Program-made: the position numbers and the translations under genes | Origin: Parastagonospora avenae f. sp. tritici 18332-5 | Taxonomy: Eukaryota > Ascomycota > Dothideomycetes > Pleosporales > Phaeosphaeriaceae | Direction: 5' to 3' | DNA: 64,000 nt | Assembly: GCA_022559985.1 (NCBI GenBank) | Contig: JAFJTR010000097.1 | Location: 1 to 64,000, forward strand | In this document: piece by piece, positions 1-12,474 of the stretch | Layout: each line of letters starts with the position of its first letter | Numbering within the stretch: the stretch's first letter is position 1 | The notes under the pieces: model-generated | What the model was told of the DNA's origin: nothing | Databases searched by the model: none | Seen by the model: only the letters and a program-made list of their open reading frames with translations

Positions 1-115
1 TCTTCTTTTTTTCCCCCCCCACCTCCACCTCCCCCCTTTTCCCCCACCCCAAAAAAACTCCCCCCCTCCGGGGACGACACAACAAGTGTAGCGCCCCCCC
101 CCCCCCCCCCCCCCC
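1..115. repeat. Polypyrimidine low-complexity tract ending in a 22-C run
   Basis: Positions 1-70 are almost entirely C and T with one short A run. Positions 94-115 are an uninterrupted run of 22 C. Nothing coding is visible. Long homopolymers like this are also typical of weak assembly, so the exact length should not be trusted. Confidence 0.85.
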
Positions 116-2809
116 GATTCTTGCAAAGCCATGCTACCCACATACGAGGTGTTCCTGGTATTGGCCTTGCGTAACCGGTGTCAGCCAGTAGAAGACTCAA
201 CTGACAGGCCATCTGAGTCGGAGTCACTGCAACAGGCACACTCGGAACGATTCTGTCTATGTTTGGTCTAGATGCACTCCGAGAGTAGGACGTAACGAAC
301 GTGATTGGTTGGTTCGCTTGTTAGTAAGACAACCTATTATCCAGTAATGAGGCTCATGATACTCATTGTTGATGTTGCGAGATGCCTATTTGAGTTGCGG
401 CTCTTTAACTCAATGCTTTCGACCAGTCCGTCGGTAAGTCAGGCCTGCCATCATCCGCGTGAGGAGCGATCTGTGGTGCTTGAAGAGACGCAGCAAAAGC
501 TGGGCAGGGCAGTAAAGCTAGCCGTAAGCGATGGTATGAGAATTACCATTGGCTGATCGAGCTAAAGGTCGTGTTGAACGCCTGGAAGGGCTGACCGGAG
601 GTTCCGATATGGCTACCATGGTAGACCATCTGCAGTAGGCCTACAATGTGTACCCTACTGGTGATCAGAAAACTCGAAGTGGTGTGAACGTTGTTGCAGT
701 TGTGCGTCTGAATCTGGTTGGTCCATTTCGCTTGCGCGAGTCGTGCTTACCCGCATCACCGCACCTCAACGTGTCTTCCGTCCTTTCCTCAGCACCCACA
801 ACGAGTGCGAATTTGTCGTCATCTTCTGCGATCTCAACAGACCTTCTGAGCTCTTCGCCACTTCATTATCGTCTTCAAGCTTCTCAGCCGCTCGCCCAAA
901 GCCGTACGCTTCCAAGGTTGCCACAAGGCTAAGCCACACTGTTATCTCACCTCAGCAGGAAAACTATCTTCATCAACCCCTTGAATTCACGACTAATATG
1001 CATCAACATCCTTCGCCGGATTTCTGCTCCGTATTTCTGCTCCGTATACACAATCCGGGAAGTTTGGCGACAAATCAGTCGCAATGATCTCTGTCAATGC
1101 ATATTCACACTTCCCCGACTTACAAAAGCCAAGACTGATACCTTGTAAAGTATGGTGATACTGCACCCAAGCACTCAATTGGTTAGGGCATACCACTTGG
1201 CGTGATATGCAATTAGCAAATCCTCGGACATCGAATGTGCACGGTTGTTTCATCCTCAGACATTAGGCCAACCAGGATCCTTCACTATCGCGAATGACAG
1301 GGAAATCATAACATTCATATGTCGAAAGTCGCAACATCGTTCAGTTTCGAGACATACCATTTTCATCATGCGAACTCGGGGTCCACGCCACGCTGACGAT
1401 ACCAATTACTGCGTCATTGCACCGCTCGTATACTTCGCATTCTACGTGTGCGTCGTAGATTCAGACTCCAATCCAGATAAGCAGCAAGTCTGCCTCGTAA
1501 CGCTGTAATGTGAGACTCTATCAAAAGCTGAATCCTACTATTCTGCGATCAGACAATCACTGCCCTAAATAGCCAAAAAGGCCTACTACAGGAAGGACGA
1601 CACGACGCTCTTCTGACGACCCACAGATACTCTAGGCACCAGTCATTTTGAAGACAATCGGCCAGGTTTGGGTTGTATTGAAATTCTTCAATGGGGATCG
1701 TAGGCAAAGACTGAACATCCGTGAACTGATGGCGAGCCAGATTGTAGAGATCATGACGCAAAAGACTTCCGTATAACGCCTACGCAAATCGAAATGGATC
1801 TGCTGCATCTATGTGTGCTGAGAAGAGGTAAACCCTTGACCCGGTTCGTTGACTTTGCACATGGACGAATGCCACCGAGAGCACGAATGGAGACCAAGTC
1901 CAGTTAAGCATTTCTGGAATCTGCATTTACCCATCAGACATGGAGACAGCGGTTAGAGACACATCCGTTGGCTCCTAGTGGCGATTTTTCTCGGAAAGGT
2001 CGATTTGACTTTGGACAGCCGTTGCCCGATGTCACTTTTAGGGTGGACCAAATACAATTGACCTCTCACAGTCCTTCCCGCTGATGATATCATCCAATTC
2101 CTCCCCATATCATCATCAGTAGCAACGGGAGACGATTGGGATTCATGCAGCCATCAGGAAAAGAAAACTACGAGGAGATATGCTACTGAAATACCGCGAA
2201 TCAGCTTACAAGCTGCTAAAAAACGCCATGAGCCTAATCAAAACCTGCGGCAAGGCGCGACTGCATTTCCGATGTGTCGCAACCCACGATCGGATCAGCG
2301 CGGGATCCAGCCGCTCCGCCTCAATCATTTCCTCACCAACCAGCGCGATGAGCACACATCAGTCATCTTAGGGAACTTCAAACGCAGGTAGTACAAGAAG
2401 CGATACGCCTCGTACGCATGACGGGAGCGCAGGTACAGACACAAGCACCACTTATCAGACCCGTCAACGATTCTGCGGACTTGTGGGCTGAGATGTGTCG
2501 TGAGGAAGTCGGACTTGGTATAGTCCCATACTGCATGTGTCCGTACATAGCAATCCTCATTATCACGTGAGCTGCTGATGCACAGGCCTGCAGGCCTGTG
2601 CGCGGCAGAATTGTATATGTACGCGTTCGTACGGTAGATTGAACATCATCAATCTGCAACAATATACACTCGTAACTTGATCAACCCCATCGCACAATAT
2701 TGTACACCCACTTACTGCAACTATCGCGCTGCAAAGGAAGTGCTACTAACAGCATGTGAGTTTGACGTGAGGAGTGGTTGTACACATACTTACGAAAGAT
2801 TGAAGGTTC
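116..2809. other. Intergenic stretch with no recognisable gene
   Basis: All open frames here are short (under 115 codons), overlap on both strands and show no recognisable motif or splice structure. The only structured element noted is the 22-bp palindrome at 2580-2601, listed separately. Confidence 0.6.
2580..2601. repeat. Perfect 22-bp palindrome
   Basis: The two 11-base halves are exact reverse complements with no spacer, built around GGCCTGCAGGCC. It could extrude as a hairpin or bind a dimeric protein, but no gene lies close enough to suggest an operator. Confidence 0.85.
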
Positions 2810-3172
2810 ATGGAACAAAATACGGGACGACGTCATTACTTCTCCGTCACTCTATCCGAAGCATATGACTTGTTTACCCGCGCGTACGAACAACTTAGTG
2901 GACTGGCACGCACTGTTCGTGGACCATCGTTGTCCTGCTCGCCTGGGAAAGTGTCTGTCGTGGGGATCGACAAATTGGAAAATGAGCGCGTCTTCGTTCT
3001 CAAGTTTTTGCAGGCACGCGTGTCTAGCTGGACCAGACGTGTGTTCTGTGCAGCGTATGATGCACATGCTACCTGGTCCAATGAGCTTAGGCCAGCATTT
3101 GGTGAACAGCATTTCTTCTTTGAGAAAGTGTACGGTGGACTTTGGGGGGCTAAGCGCCTTTTCGTCAGGTAA
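2810..3172 (+). pseudogene. Relic of a lysine 2,3-aminomutase-like (KamA) C-terminal region
   Basis: An open frame of 120 codons translates into a protein-like sequence with the stretches LSGLARTVRGPS, SPGKVSVVGI, ERVFVLKFLQAR and LRPAFGEQHFFFEK. From memory these resemble the C-terminal extension of fungal KamA-family proteins, downstream of the radical-SAM barrel. No radical-SAM CxxxCxxC motif or other part of such an enzyme is visible upstream, and no acceptor site or promoter was found. I read it as the surviving end of a truncated copy. It could instead be the last exon of a gene whose earlier part has been rearranged. Family assignment is recollection, not a search result. Confidence 0.45.
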
Positions 3173-3587
3173 GATGAGCTTTGAAGCGTGGGGATGCTCG
3201 TGTAGTACGTTTGATCAAGTGGAATGGGAGCATTGTGGAGAAGGATGATGCACTAGTGCACGGGTATCTCTCCTCGCTAATCTTGCGATCGGGACGACGC
3301 GGCGAGTCAGGCACCATCTTCGTCATCGATCGGACCCTCTGCATACGCGAATTCAACGCGTCGCGATAGGCGTATCTAATAAGTCTCCTTCCTTCTTGAC
3401 ACCGTTCAAAATAAATGACAATCGCCGTGTTGTGTAGTCGCGAACGAAACAACTTCTTTCGCCTGGTGTCGCCAGCACGCACTTGTCATCCGTTACCCAT
3501 ATGCAATTTGTACCTCAGTCAATCACCCGTATCAGAACATCCATTGCCCTTTGTACACAGCCCAAGAGCCTTGCAGGATTATCGAAT

Positions 3588-5486
3588 ATGCCGCCAAAAC
3601 GTAAACTCGCATCTTCCATCCCCCCAAACGCCGCATCCGCGAAAAAGTACACAGATGTTTCTGGGGACGCACCAAACAAGCGATCACGCATAGCGAAACC
3701 CGCCGCGAAAGCCTTCACAAAAGACGCACCACCCGTCGAATCGATTGCGAAGAACAAGAGCAATGGAGCTCCTGGAGAAGCTGTCAAGAACGAAGAATTT
3801 GACCTTTCACGACCAGGAGAAAAAGCTGGGATCGTGGATCGCAGATACTACGCAGCGGAGATGAGCAATGAGCGCTGCGCCATGTACAACGCCAGCGAGA
3901 TACTACGGCCAATTGAGCTATTGGAAAAGACTTTGCTGGACACGAAACACGCCCGACAGGCGATCCGTTTGGGCAAAGATGGAGGGAGCGGAGAGGCCGT
4001 GATACATTGGTTCAAACGCGATTTGCGCATTCGGGACAACAGTGGCTTGTCTGAAGCGGCAGGCCTGGCGAAGGATAGGGGCATCGGGCTGATTGGGGTG
4101 TGGATAATGAGCCCACAAGACTGGGAGGCGCATCTGGTTAGTCCGCCGAAATGTGACTTCGAGCTGCGATCCGTCGAATTGATGAGGAAAGAGCTGGACG
4201 AACTCGACATACCACTCTACATTGAAACAGTGCCCAAGCGAAGGAATGTGCCGAAGAGACTGCTGGAGTTGACGCAGGAGTGGAACGTAAAGAATATCTT
4301 TTGCAATCTGGAATATGAGCCCGATGAGCTCCGACGAGAAGCCCGTCTTGTGGAGCTGATGCTGGAGAATGGCATCAACTTCGACCCGCAACATGATGAT
4401 TGCGTAGTACCCCCGGGCGCCCTAAAGACAGGCAGTGGTAAGCAATACGCAGTCTACAGCCCATGGTTTCGATCATGGGTTGCGCACCTGCATGCCCACC
4501 CACATTTGCTCAACGAGCGTCCCATGCCAGAACGAAACCCAGCCGGGTTTCGCGAGAAGCACGCCAGTCTCTTCGACACCACAATCCCAGACCTACCCGA
4601 ATCAAAAACCTTGACAGACGAAGAAAAGACACGCTTCCACGCCCTCTGGCCCGCCGGAGAAGCAGCAGCCCTAGACCGCCTCTCACGCTTCGCCGACGAG
4701 AAAATGACCCGCTACCAATCCACGCGCAACTTCCCGGCCCTCAACAGCACCGGCCGCGTCAGCGCACACCACGCCGCCGGCACCCTCGCCGCGCGCACCA
4801 GCGTGCGCACAGCGCGCTCCGTCAACACTTCCCCCAAACTCGACGCCGGCAGCGACGGCATCAAAACCTGGATCTCGGAAGTCGCCTGGCGCGACTTCTA
4901 CCGCCACGTCCTCGTGCACTGGCCCTACGTGTGCATGAACAAGCCGTTCAAATTCGAATACACGAACGTCGACTGGGAGTACAACGACGCGCACTTCGCT
5001 GCATGGAAAGACGGACACACAGGGTATCCCATCGTCGACGCAGCCATGCGCTGCCTCAAGCACACGGCGTACATGCATAATCGCAATCGCATGATCACTG
5101 CATCCTTCCTCGCGAAACACTTGCTCCTCGACTGGCGCCTGGGCGAGCAGTATTTCATGACGCACCTGATCGACGGCGACTTTGCGTCGAATAACGGGGG
5201 GTGGGGGTTTTCAGCCTCCACAGGGGTCGACCCGCAGCCGTATTTCCGCATCTTCAATCCGTGGCTGCAGTCGGAGAAATTTGATGAGGAGGGCGAGTTT
5301 ATCAGGCTGTGGGTCCCCGAGTTGAAGGATGTGCAGGGCAAGGCGGTGCATAATCCATATGCGGATAAGAAGGCGGCGCAGGTCGCAGGGAAGAATGGGT
5401 ATCCGAGGCCAGTGGTGGAGCATAAGTTTGCGCGGGAGAGGTGTTTGGCGAGATATAAGGCGGGAATTGGGCGGGATACGGCTTGA
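3588..5486 (+). CDS. phr1: Deoxyribodipyrimidine photolyase (class I CPD photolyase/cryptochrome family)
   Basis: Light-driven repair of cyclobutane pyrimidine dimers in DNA. The single-exon frame from the ATG at 3588 encodes 632 residues. The frame is open upstream to 3483, but only with a non-ATG start, and the basic MPPKRK start is a plausible nuclear-targeting N-terminus. The N-terminal antenna-chromophore domain begins at VIHWFKRDLRIRDNSGL (about residue 140). The C-terminal FAD-binding domain contains TGRVSAHHAAGTLAARTS, WRDFYRHVL, GYPIVDAAMR, HNRNRMITASFLAKHLL and NGGWGFSASTGVDPQPYFR, the hallmarks of class I photolyases. The length fits fungal PHR1, which carries an N-terminal extension. 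The gene is convergent with the SLX4 gene, another DNA-repair gene; 317 bp separate the two stop codons. Confidence 0.95.
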   Translation: MPPKRKLASSIPPNAASAKKYTDVSGDAPNKRSRIAKPAAKAFTKDAPPVESIAKNKSNGAPGEAVKNEEFDLSRPGEKAGIVDRRYYAAEMSNERCAMYNASEILRPIELLEKTLLDTKHARQAIRLGKDGGSGEAVIHWFKRDLRIRDNSGLSEAAGLAKDRGIGLIGVWIMSPQDWEAHLVSPPKCDFELRSVELMRKELDELDIPLYIETVPKRRNVPKRLLELTQEWNVKNIFCNLEYEPDELRREARLVELMLENGINFDPQHDDCVVPPGALKTGSGKQYAVYSPWFRSWVAHLHAHPHLLNERPMPERNPAGFREKHASLFDTTIPDLPESKTLTDEEKTRFHALWPAGEAAALDRLSRFADEKMTRYQSTRNFPALNSTGRVSAHHAAGTLAARTSVRTARSVNTSPKLDAGSDGIKTWISEVAWRDFYRHVLVHWPYVCMNKPFKFEYTNVDWEYNDAHFAAWKDGHTGYPIVDAAMRCLKHTAYMHNRNRMITASFLAKHLLLDWRLGEQYFMTHLIDGDFASNNGGWGFSASTGVDPQPYFRIFNPWLQSEKFDEEGEFIRLWVPELKDVQGKAVHNPYADKKAAQVAGKNGYPRPVVEHKFARERCLARYKAGIGRDTA

Positions 5487-5803
5487 TGATGAGGGGGGTT
5501 GGAGATACTCGAGGATGTTGAGCGTAGAGAGTGCTATCACATTGAGATGTTGACAACATCTTGGCAGAGGTATTAGAGATGTCTATGTAAAGACAGGGTT
5601 GGGTTGTCTAATCTCATGGAACGCCCACGAATCGTACTTGGCACTGAACCGCTGACATACCCTGAGTACAGACACCCTACTATTAATCGACAAAGCCTCA
5701 AGCCATAAGCCAGCGTGAGTAACACATCACAGCAAAACCTTATCTCTGCCTGTCCACAGCACACATGAACGTCTCCAGGACTATGCATTGCATCTACATC
5801 TAA
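5487..5803. other. Convergent intergenic region
   Basis: This 317-bp stretch lies between the stop codons of photolyase and SLX4 and presumably holds both 3' ends. I see no gene in it. Confidence 0.6.
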
Positions 5804-8800
5804 TCAGTAAAACCCCTTCCTCACGCCCCCCTTCCCCCTCCCCTCGCCCCAAATACAACAAACCGACATACTCTCGCACCAAGCCTGAACCTGCCAGGCT
5901 TCCAACTCCTTTTCAATAGCAAGTACACTCCCCCCACCATCCACTACACCAACCTCCTCGCCACCAATTGATTTCTGCGCTTTATTCCACGCTTTCGCTT
6001 GGATCTTCGTCGCGCGCCGCCATGTCCGCAGACTCGTCTTGGCGTTGAGATAGGCGGTGAAGTCTTCGAGGACGATGGGGTCGTACATGAGGATCTTTTC
6101 ATGCCAGGAAGGCTTGGAAGGATCGCGCGTGGGAGGTAAACTGCGGATATGCGAGGCTATGGAGGAAAAGATTGTGCTTTTAAGATTCAGCCACTCAAGA
6201 TGCGCGGTCGGTACGATGTGTACACGCACGATTGTGAGGTCTACAGTGGTTTTCCCTTTTGGTTTCATGGCGCGCGTTGGGGACACGGAGTACAGCGGGA
6301 GGGGCTGAGAGTTCCCGAAGTTGTGAATACGAGGCGGTGTAGGAGACAGAGCTTGCAAGGCTTCGTCATCGGAGTCTAGAATCTCGTCGATGTCGATGAA
6401 GCGCCCAGAGCCTTTCGCTGGGGTTGTGGGTGGTGCTGACTCAGCCTTAAATTCCTTTCCTTTTGTTCTCTTGGGCTCCTTCGCATCGGCAGGAGAGACA
6501 CTTGTTGCTATTGCGGACTGTGACTTGGGTAAACGACCACAACGCTTCTTTGGCGAAAGGGCCATGGTATCGGATGTAGCTGTTGGCCTCATTTTGGGGG
6601 GCGGATGTGGACTTGGCTGAGCAGACGCGTGCAAGATTTCGTCAATATCCGCAAAATTGTCCTGAGACTCCACGTTTTGGTTTGAAGGCGGAGGTTGAAA
6701 GTCGAAATCATCAATGTCGTCGAAAACAGGGCCTTCCATTACGTGATTAGGCTGACCGTCGGCCTTTCCTTGCGATGTCCGTGATGTCGTCGTGGGTGGG
6801 GGTGTTGGACCATCAGAAGAAATGATGACAGGTGGTGCAGGCTCGAAGTCGTCGATGTCCGCAAATGAGGGTGGCGCAACGTCCGGCTGGTCATTCGTGC
6901 CGTCGTCCATCAGAAGTGGGAAGTCTTGGGTTCGATCGAATTCGGGTATGTAGACGTCCTCCATGTGCTCGAGCATCCCACCTTCGACGTCTCTTGAGCT
7001 AGCATCCCACAGGCTGCGCTTACCTACGACTTTGTCAAGCTTCGGCCAACGCGGTGGAGGAGTGGTCATGCCGTTAAACGAGAGGTCGGCTTCTACTTCC
7101 GACTCTTTTAGTGCATGCTGGAGCTGTCGTACCAAGGTCGGAGACTCTTCGAGTGCGAGCTGGCTCGAGGTACCGAAGAGGATGTCTTGCTTGTTCATAC
7201 GCATCAATGCTGACCCCGGACTGAGTAGCTTCTCAGCTATGTGCTTAGGCTTGGCGACTGCTTTGGTCGATGCCTTCTTTGACCTGGCCTTCGAGCCAGC
7301 CTTTTCGTTCTCGGAAGCTGGCTTAGATGTTGAGCGCTTGCGTGGTGGCTTCTTGGGAGGCGCATCGCCATTCGGTCTTGTCGTATCGTTCAATGGTACC
7401 TTTGTAACCGCAGTACGAGATCGGAATAAGTCGCTGGCAACATCATATTGGTCAAGTGGGGCAGCCCGGGGCTGATATTGTTCGGTAGCAATATCTGTGA
7501 TGGTTCGCGGCTTCTTCTTCGGTGCCTTACCCTTCTCCGGTAATGAGTTACGTGATGTCGTTTGATTGCCAGGAACATCAAGAAGCTGCAATATGAGTTA
7601 GCTTTCTACTTTACAAGGAGTAATCACGTCATGCAGGGACTGACCTCAACGCGACGTCGTTTGGTTGCCGCCATGATACCTGTGGCTGAGTCTGCGACAG
7701 TAGAGGCGACTTGGGCGGGAAGAGCCTGTGCATAGGCAAAATTGGAGATCATGTGTGTGAAACTTCCGTTGTCATTATCTGGCTCGATCTGCTTGTTTTC
7801 TTTGCCAACCGAATCCGTGAAAGGATTTGGTATTGCCGTGTCTCGTGGTGGCGTCCAATCCCGCCTCCTTGATACTGCCTCGTCCAGGTCCAGACTCTCG
7901 ATGGCCGGATCTGGTGGTGGTTTCTTGGGCGCCCGCTTCTTCTTGGGCTTTGGACTTTGCGGGACATCCCAAATCGATGCATCGCCTGATCCGACATTCT
8001 CAGTGGTCCCCGATTCGCGAGCTGCCAGTACACCTGCAGTGATCCCGTCGCCAGTGTCTTCCGGCTCGCGAAAATGTGCAGACTCAATACATGCCTCCTC
8101 CTGTGGCAACTTCCCACCCGCCTTGGACTTGGCAGCTTTGGGTCTGGTGACTTTCGTCTTCTTCGGCTTGGGCAGCGTTTCTTCCCCGTCCACCTTCTCT
8201 TTCTTTGCGCGGGGTTTTCGTGGCTTGCCAGATTTCGTAAGTTTCGGGACGTCGACTGCGGGCTCGTCTAGAGGCCCAATCGGTGCTTGGGCGCCTTCGG
8301 CCGCGAAGGATCGCGACACTTTGGGGGCTGGAAGTCGCAGTTCTGGGTCGAGTGTGGCAGCTTCCTTCTCCACCGCCTTTGGTTTCCGTGCTCTTGGTTT
8401 GGGTTTCGGCTTGGCCTCGCCATCTGCCGTAGACGCCGTTGCAGACCGCTTTCCAGGCTTTTTCTTGGTCGTCGCGAGATCTTCTGCATCCTCGGATGGC
8501 TTCTTCCGAGATTGCCCATGTTCTTGTCCTGCGATATCGTCTTCAAAGTGCTGCGCAAAGTGTTCGGAGCGGACGAGACTGCCTACGGTGGCGAACCCTC
8601 GAATGGCGTCAGGAGGGATGTCAGCTTTTTGTGAACCAAGCGCCGACGCGCCGGATATTTTTCTGCGTGGGCTGGCGGGTGGAGAGAGTGCGAGGAGCGG
8701 CGATGCTGGCATTGCAACGCGTCGAGGAGGAGATATCGGGCTGTCATTGAGCGGGGACGATGGGGCGTACAGATCGTGGGCTGGAGGCGAAGAAGACAGG

Positions 8801-8829
8801 ACGACGATATCATATGAGGTGCCTGCCAT
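5804..8829 (-). CDS. slx4: Structure-specific endonuclease subunit SLX4
   Basis: Regulatory scaffold of the SLX1-SLX4 endonuclease, which resolves branched DNA during repair and replication. Two exons, complement(7645..8829) and complement(5804..7585), are joined by a 59-bp intron (GTCAGT donor, GCTAAC branch site, GCAG acceptor) and give 988 residues. The start is MAGTSYDIVVLSSSPP at 8829; the frame upstream to 8871 lacks an ATG. The long middle is low-complexity and basic, with many K/R-rich and proline-serine stretches. A conserved fungal segment reads MNKQDILFGTSSQLALEESP. The C-terminus carries the SLX4 SLX1-binding region (ILMYDPIVLEDFTAYL, then WCESMSVCC and a glycine-rich end). Order and motifs match fungal SLX4; the protein is somewhat longer than usual. 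Confidence 0.88.
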
Positions 8830-9143
8830 CCTCAGCCGTGGAAGGAGCCTACAGGCTGCCACGGCGACCAAATGAGCAATTGCTGCAGTTCATGAGTGAG
8901 TTGGGGAAGTCGCTTGTGGTCACCGAGCATGGGGCGGAGCACGGGCCACAAAGTAGGTACGATCTACGACTCGCCAAACTTGGTGTTGCATTACAACGTC
9001 AAAGACAAAATCTACGTGACAGTCATTTTCGTAATTGAGTATGCTAGAAATGTAGGGAACTGTTAACATAATGTGACTACTTGACGCCTTGTTGCTGTCT
9101 AGTAGCAATTCACGGTCTATCACATTGTCTAATTGTTTAATAC

Positions 9144-9173
<30 letters not shown>
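9144..9173. repeat. (CAT)10 microsatellite
   Basis: Ten uninterrupted CAT triplets lie about 310 bp upstream of the SLX4 start codon. No surrounding reading frame suggests that it is coding. Confidence 0.95.
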
Positions 9174-9174
<1 letters not shown>

Positions 9175-12100
9175 GTAAAACGCGGATTAAGGTAGTAAAG
9201 CTGAAAAGTGTTCGGCTAGTAAATTGTCATCTCTTAGTATTAGATAGAATGGGCGCGACGATCCTTCCAATGAATGCCGACGTCGAGAACAGTAACAACA
9301 ACGATGACGAAGATGATTATGGTAAAGTCGAGGAGATTAACAAAGGCAATTAGGAAGCAAGCCGAAGTAACAAAGGACCGTCCAAGGTTATCGAATAGCA
9401 GCTACTCATTCTTTCTACGTTCATTCACAGAATGAAGAGCTCTCGTGATAGTTTTTCTGTCGCAGTCCCATTCGCGAATCTTAATTAATTATTGAGAGTG
9501 AGTACACTCTAATGCAAGATAAATCTCGCCTAGACAGAATGGATGATGCAGGTCTGCCGAAGTGATGACACCCTCATGACATGTGCAATCGGTTAGACAA
9601 AGGTATCAAATTAGCATGGCGACTTTAGGTCGAAAGATGGAGGATCTGAAAAGCAGAGCAGCGAATCTTTGTCCAGTTTGTTGTCACATTCGAAACCTGT
9701 GGATCCTCTGGACTACATAAGTGCGGTAGACAAGGAGTCGTTAAACTCATTGAAGAACTCCGGGTAGCTATATTGCACTTCCGTTGCTTGCGGGGCTGCT
9801 TCTACTCGTAGATGCGAATATCGTGGCAGACCAGGAATTGAAAGCCCTTTCTCAGTATCCATAGCGTACATGCCCTAAGTAAATTCGAACTGGTCGTGTG
9901 GCGCTGGTACATCCATGATATCGTCTCATTCCTTGCGCCAGTGACCTTGGGTAATTAGCTTACTTGAGCGAAGTGAATGATCTATTTCTAGGAGCCTGGA
10001 TGTGACCCTGACCTCAGCGCCATGAAGCGCCTGCCGATGGTAGCGCTGGATCTGAGATTGATCCCGCGTGTCGCGTGACTTTGGGGATGCACTGCTCATC
10101 TGAACAACTTAGCCCTAAGTTGTCCATATGATTTGTGGGGGAAGTGATATCCCGGGACCCCGAAAGACCGTATACCTGGAGCGTGCGGACAGCGTGTGCC
10201 TTGCCATAGTTCTGTCGCCTGGTCCTCGAACATGGCGTGTTGTGATGCTATCTCAGATTGCTGTACCGGCAGGTTCTCATCAGCGATGTGTTGTGAACGA
10301 ATCAGAAGAGTATCACCCAGATCGCGAAGCTTCTCAGTTTTTAACCCGCTGTCTACGTTAGAGACGAAGTTCTTGGGAGGGGACATGTCAAAGATGTCAG
10401 TGCTCGGAGATCGATAAAATGCCAAACGCCACCTGCGTGCGTGTGCCCGACCGACGAGACATCGAGAGCCAATATAATCGCCAAATCGGCTTCGAGACGG
10501 CTTTGAGCAACGCTGGCAGACAGAAACTTAGACGCGGAAGTATAGACCTAATATTCAAGACTTGACCCGTCCAATCATATATCCCGCAGCGTGGGTGGTC
10601 CGGGCTTGGGTTGATCTGTATCTTTCCCCATATCCTGCGGCGGTGAGAGCCTGGAGGGATGGTGTTGACTTCGTAGTAGTCTAGTTTTCGGACCCCAGAA
10701 GATCTGTCTGAAGTGGAGGCGCATGGCGATGGATATTCTTGGGTTGAGTCGATCGCGTCGTTTATGCTTGGCAATAATATTGGAAGCACCCGTGGACCAT
10801 CTTGAACAGGAGATGTCCCGGCAACGCCAAATCACCGCTAGACAACTTCGGCCTCTCTTTACAGTTCCCTTATATGAGTCATTGCATCGCTCGCGTCTGC
10901 CTCCTGAATTAATTGATCTCACCCCTCGAGGGCCGCGGCCTTGGGGGTTTCCAAGACACCATCTCTGAGCGCCCAAAGCGATGAACTCCAGGGCTGGAAA
11001 CACACTATTCCCAGGCATTGAGAAACCAGGCACTGAGATGTATATGGCTCTCATGGTCCATCTCTCCCGCTCTGTGGGCATATGCTCACTTTACGGTGTT
11101 GTTAGCGGGTAGCGGGGGTTGCGGTGAAATCTCACCAATGCTCCTTCTCCTCCACCACCACACCAACATCAGCCTCCCAACTTCAGGCCAGACACTGCAC
11201 AGACTTACCTAAGCCTGCGGACGGGTAGGATAGCCATTGCAAGTCTTCCAAATCTTTTGCCAAAGGCTGCTGACCGTCAAGGGATCGGAGCATCGTTGGG
11301 CGTCTTGTCACAGCGGCAAGCACCCCCGACACCACCTCGCCACTTTGCGGCGGCGGTGACAGTACCGAGATGATCATAGCTGATCAAATATTATGCCCCA
11401 ATATCTCATAGGCGGCGATCAAGAACATGAATGGCATCGCGCTTCGTCTAAGAAGGTAGGTAGAGCTTTGACCGGACTTGTGGTCCTGCGGCAGCGACGG
11501 CAACAACGACCATTGATCTGAATGTCACGATCTAGTAAGCAAGACTTTCAGAATACCTGGACCTGGGACAGACAATGATTGCCTTCGCGGTCGCCTCCCA
11601 TACTTGGATCGTCGCCAGACTCGATAACAAGACAACCCCGCTCGGCGGGCCACCACGACCACCAAAGGTAGCACTACCATTGGCGCAGGATGTCGGGAAA
11701 CATTGACTATAACCACTTGAGGTATAGGGAAATCTAATTCCAATTAGTACATTCGGACGAGCAACATACCTTAATGTCGGCCCAGACACCTCGAGGACTC
11801 GAAGATACCTCCGAAGCTGGACCTGCGCCGCCAGGCCATCTATCCCGGATCAGAACAACAAACAAAGTGAGGCAAGTGGAAGAATACCAGCGCGATGTTT
11901 GAGGCTGCCGCCGCATCCAACGGCCGCCGTGGATGAGATGGAACGTCCCGAGGTCGCTTTAGCCTTCATGCCCAGGACAAGCTACTCAGAGGTACTTGTC
12001 AAGACAGGCTGGAGTGGCGAAGCGACACTTGGAGTTGGCAAAGATATGGCTGCTCTCCTGCTTCGTGTTGGTACCGGGTCGCTCTGTCGGAGTGTCTGAG

Positions 12101-12474
12101 GATACGCTCCTGCCAGCTCATGATGCTCAGTCTCCACAAGGCGGAAGAGGCAGGCGATGTCAGCGAAATGCCGGAAGGCAGTATAAGCCGACGCCACATG
12201 AGATAAAGCTGTCGATTCAGATCCATGACAATACTTCTCGGATCGCCTGCACTGCTGTCTGCGCTTTAAGAAGCGGTCAAAGATGAGCCGTATCTTCCGG
12301 CTAGCGTTACCTCGGACAGTACGGCACTGGATGACAATGTATGGGTCGAGACGAGTTTGGCCGGATGGCACTTGAGAAGTGACCAGCTTGTACCATGGCA
12401 GGAGCCTTTGGCCACAGTAGCCTCGCCAAGTTCCATCTTGAATGGTGTCGACAGCATCGCGCTCAGCGAACCCT

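Noticed and set aside
4463..5080. 205-codon arginine-rich plus-strand frame inside photolyase
   Set aside because: It is an alternate frame of the highly conserved FAD-binding domain, with arginine/proline-rich composition and no motif.
7742..8875. 377-codon plus-strand open frame antisense to SLX4 exon 1
   Set aside because: It is the mirror of a compositionally biased, K/S/P-rich coding exon. Its translation is low-complexity and the SLX4 frame has conserved motifs and a proper intron.
9144..9173. Possible CRISPR-like repeat
   Set aside because: It is a plain CAT microsatellite without spacers, in a eukaryotic genome.
10096..10386. 96-codon minus-strand frame from the ATG at 10386
   Set aside because: It is somewhat protein-like (LRDLGDTLLIRSQHIADENL) but has no recognised family, partner exons or leader, so it is not called as a gene.
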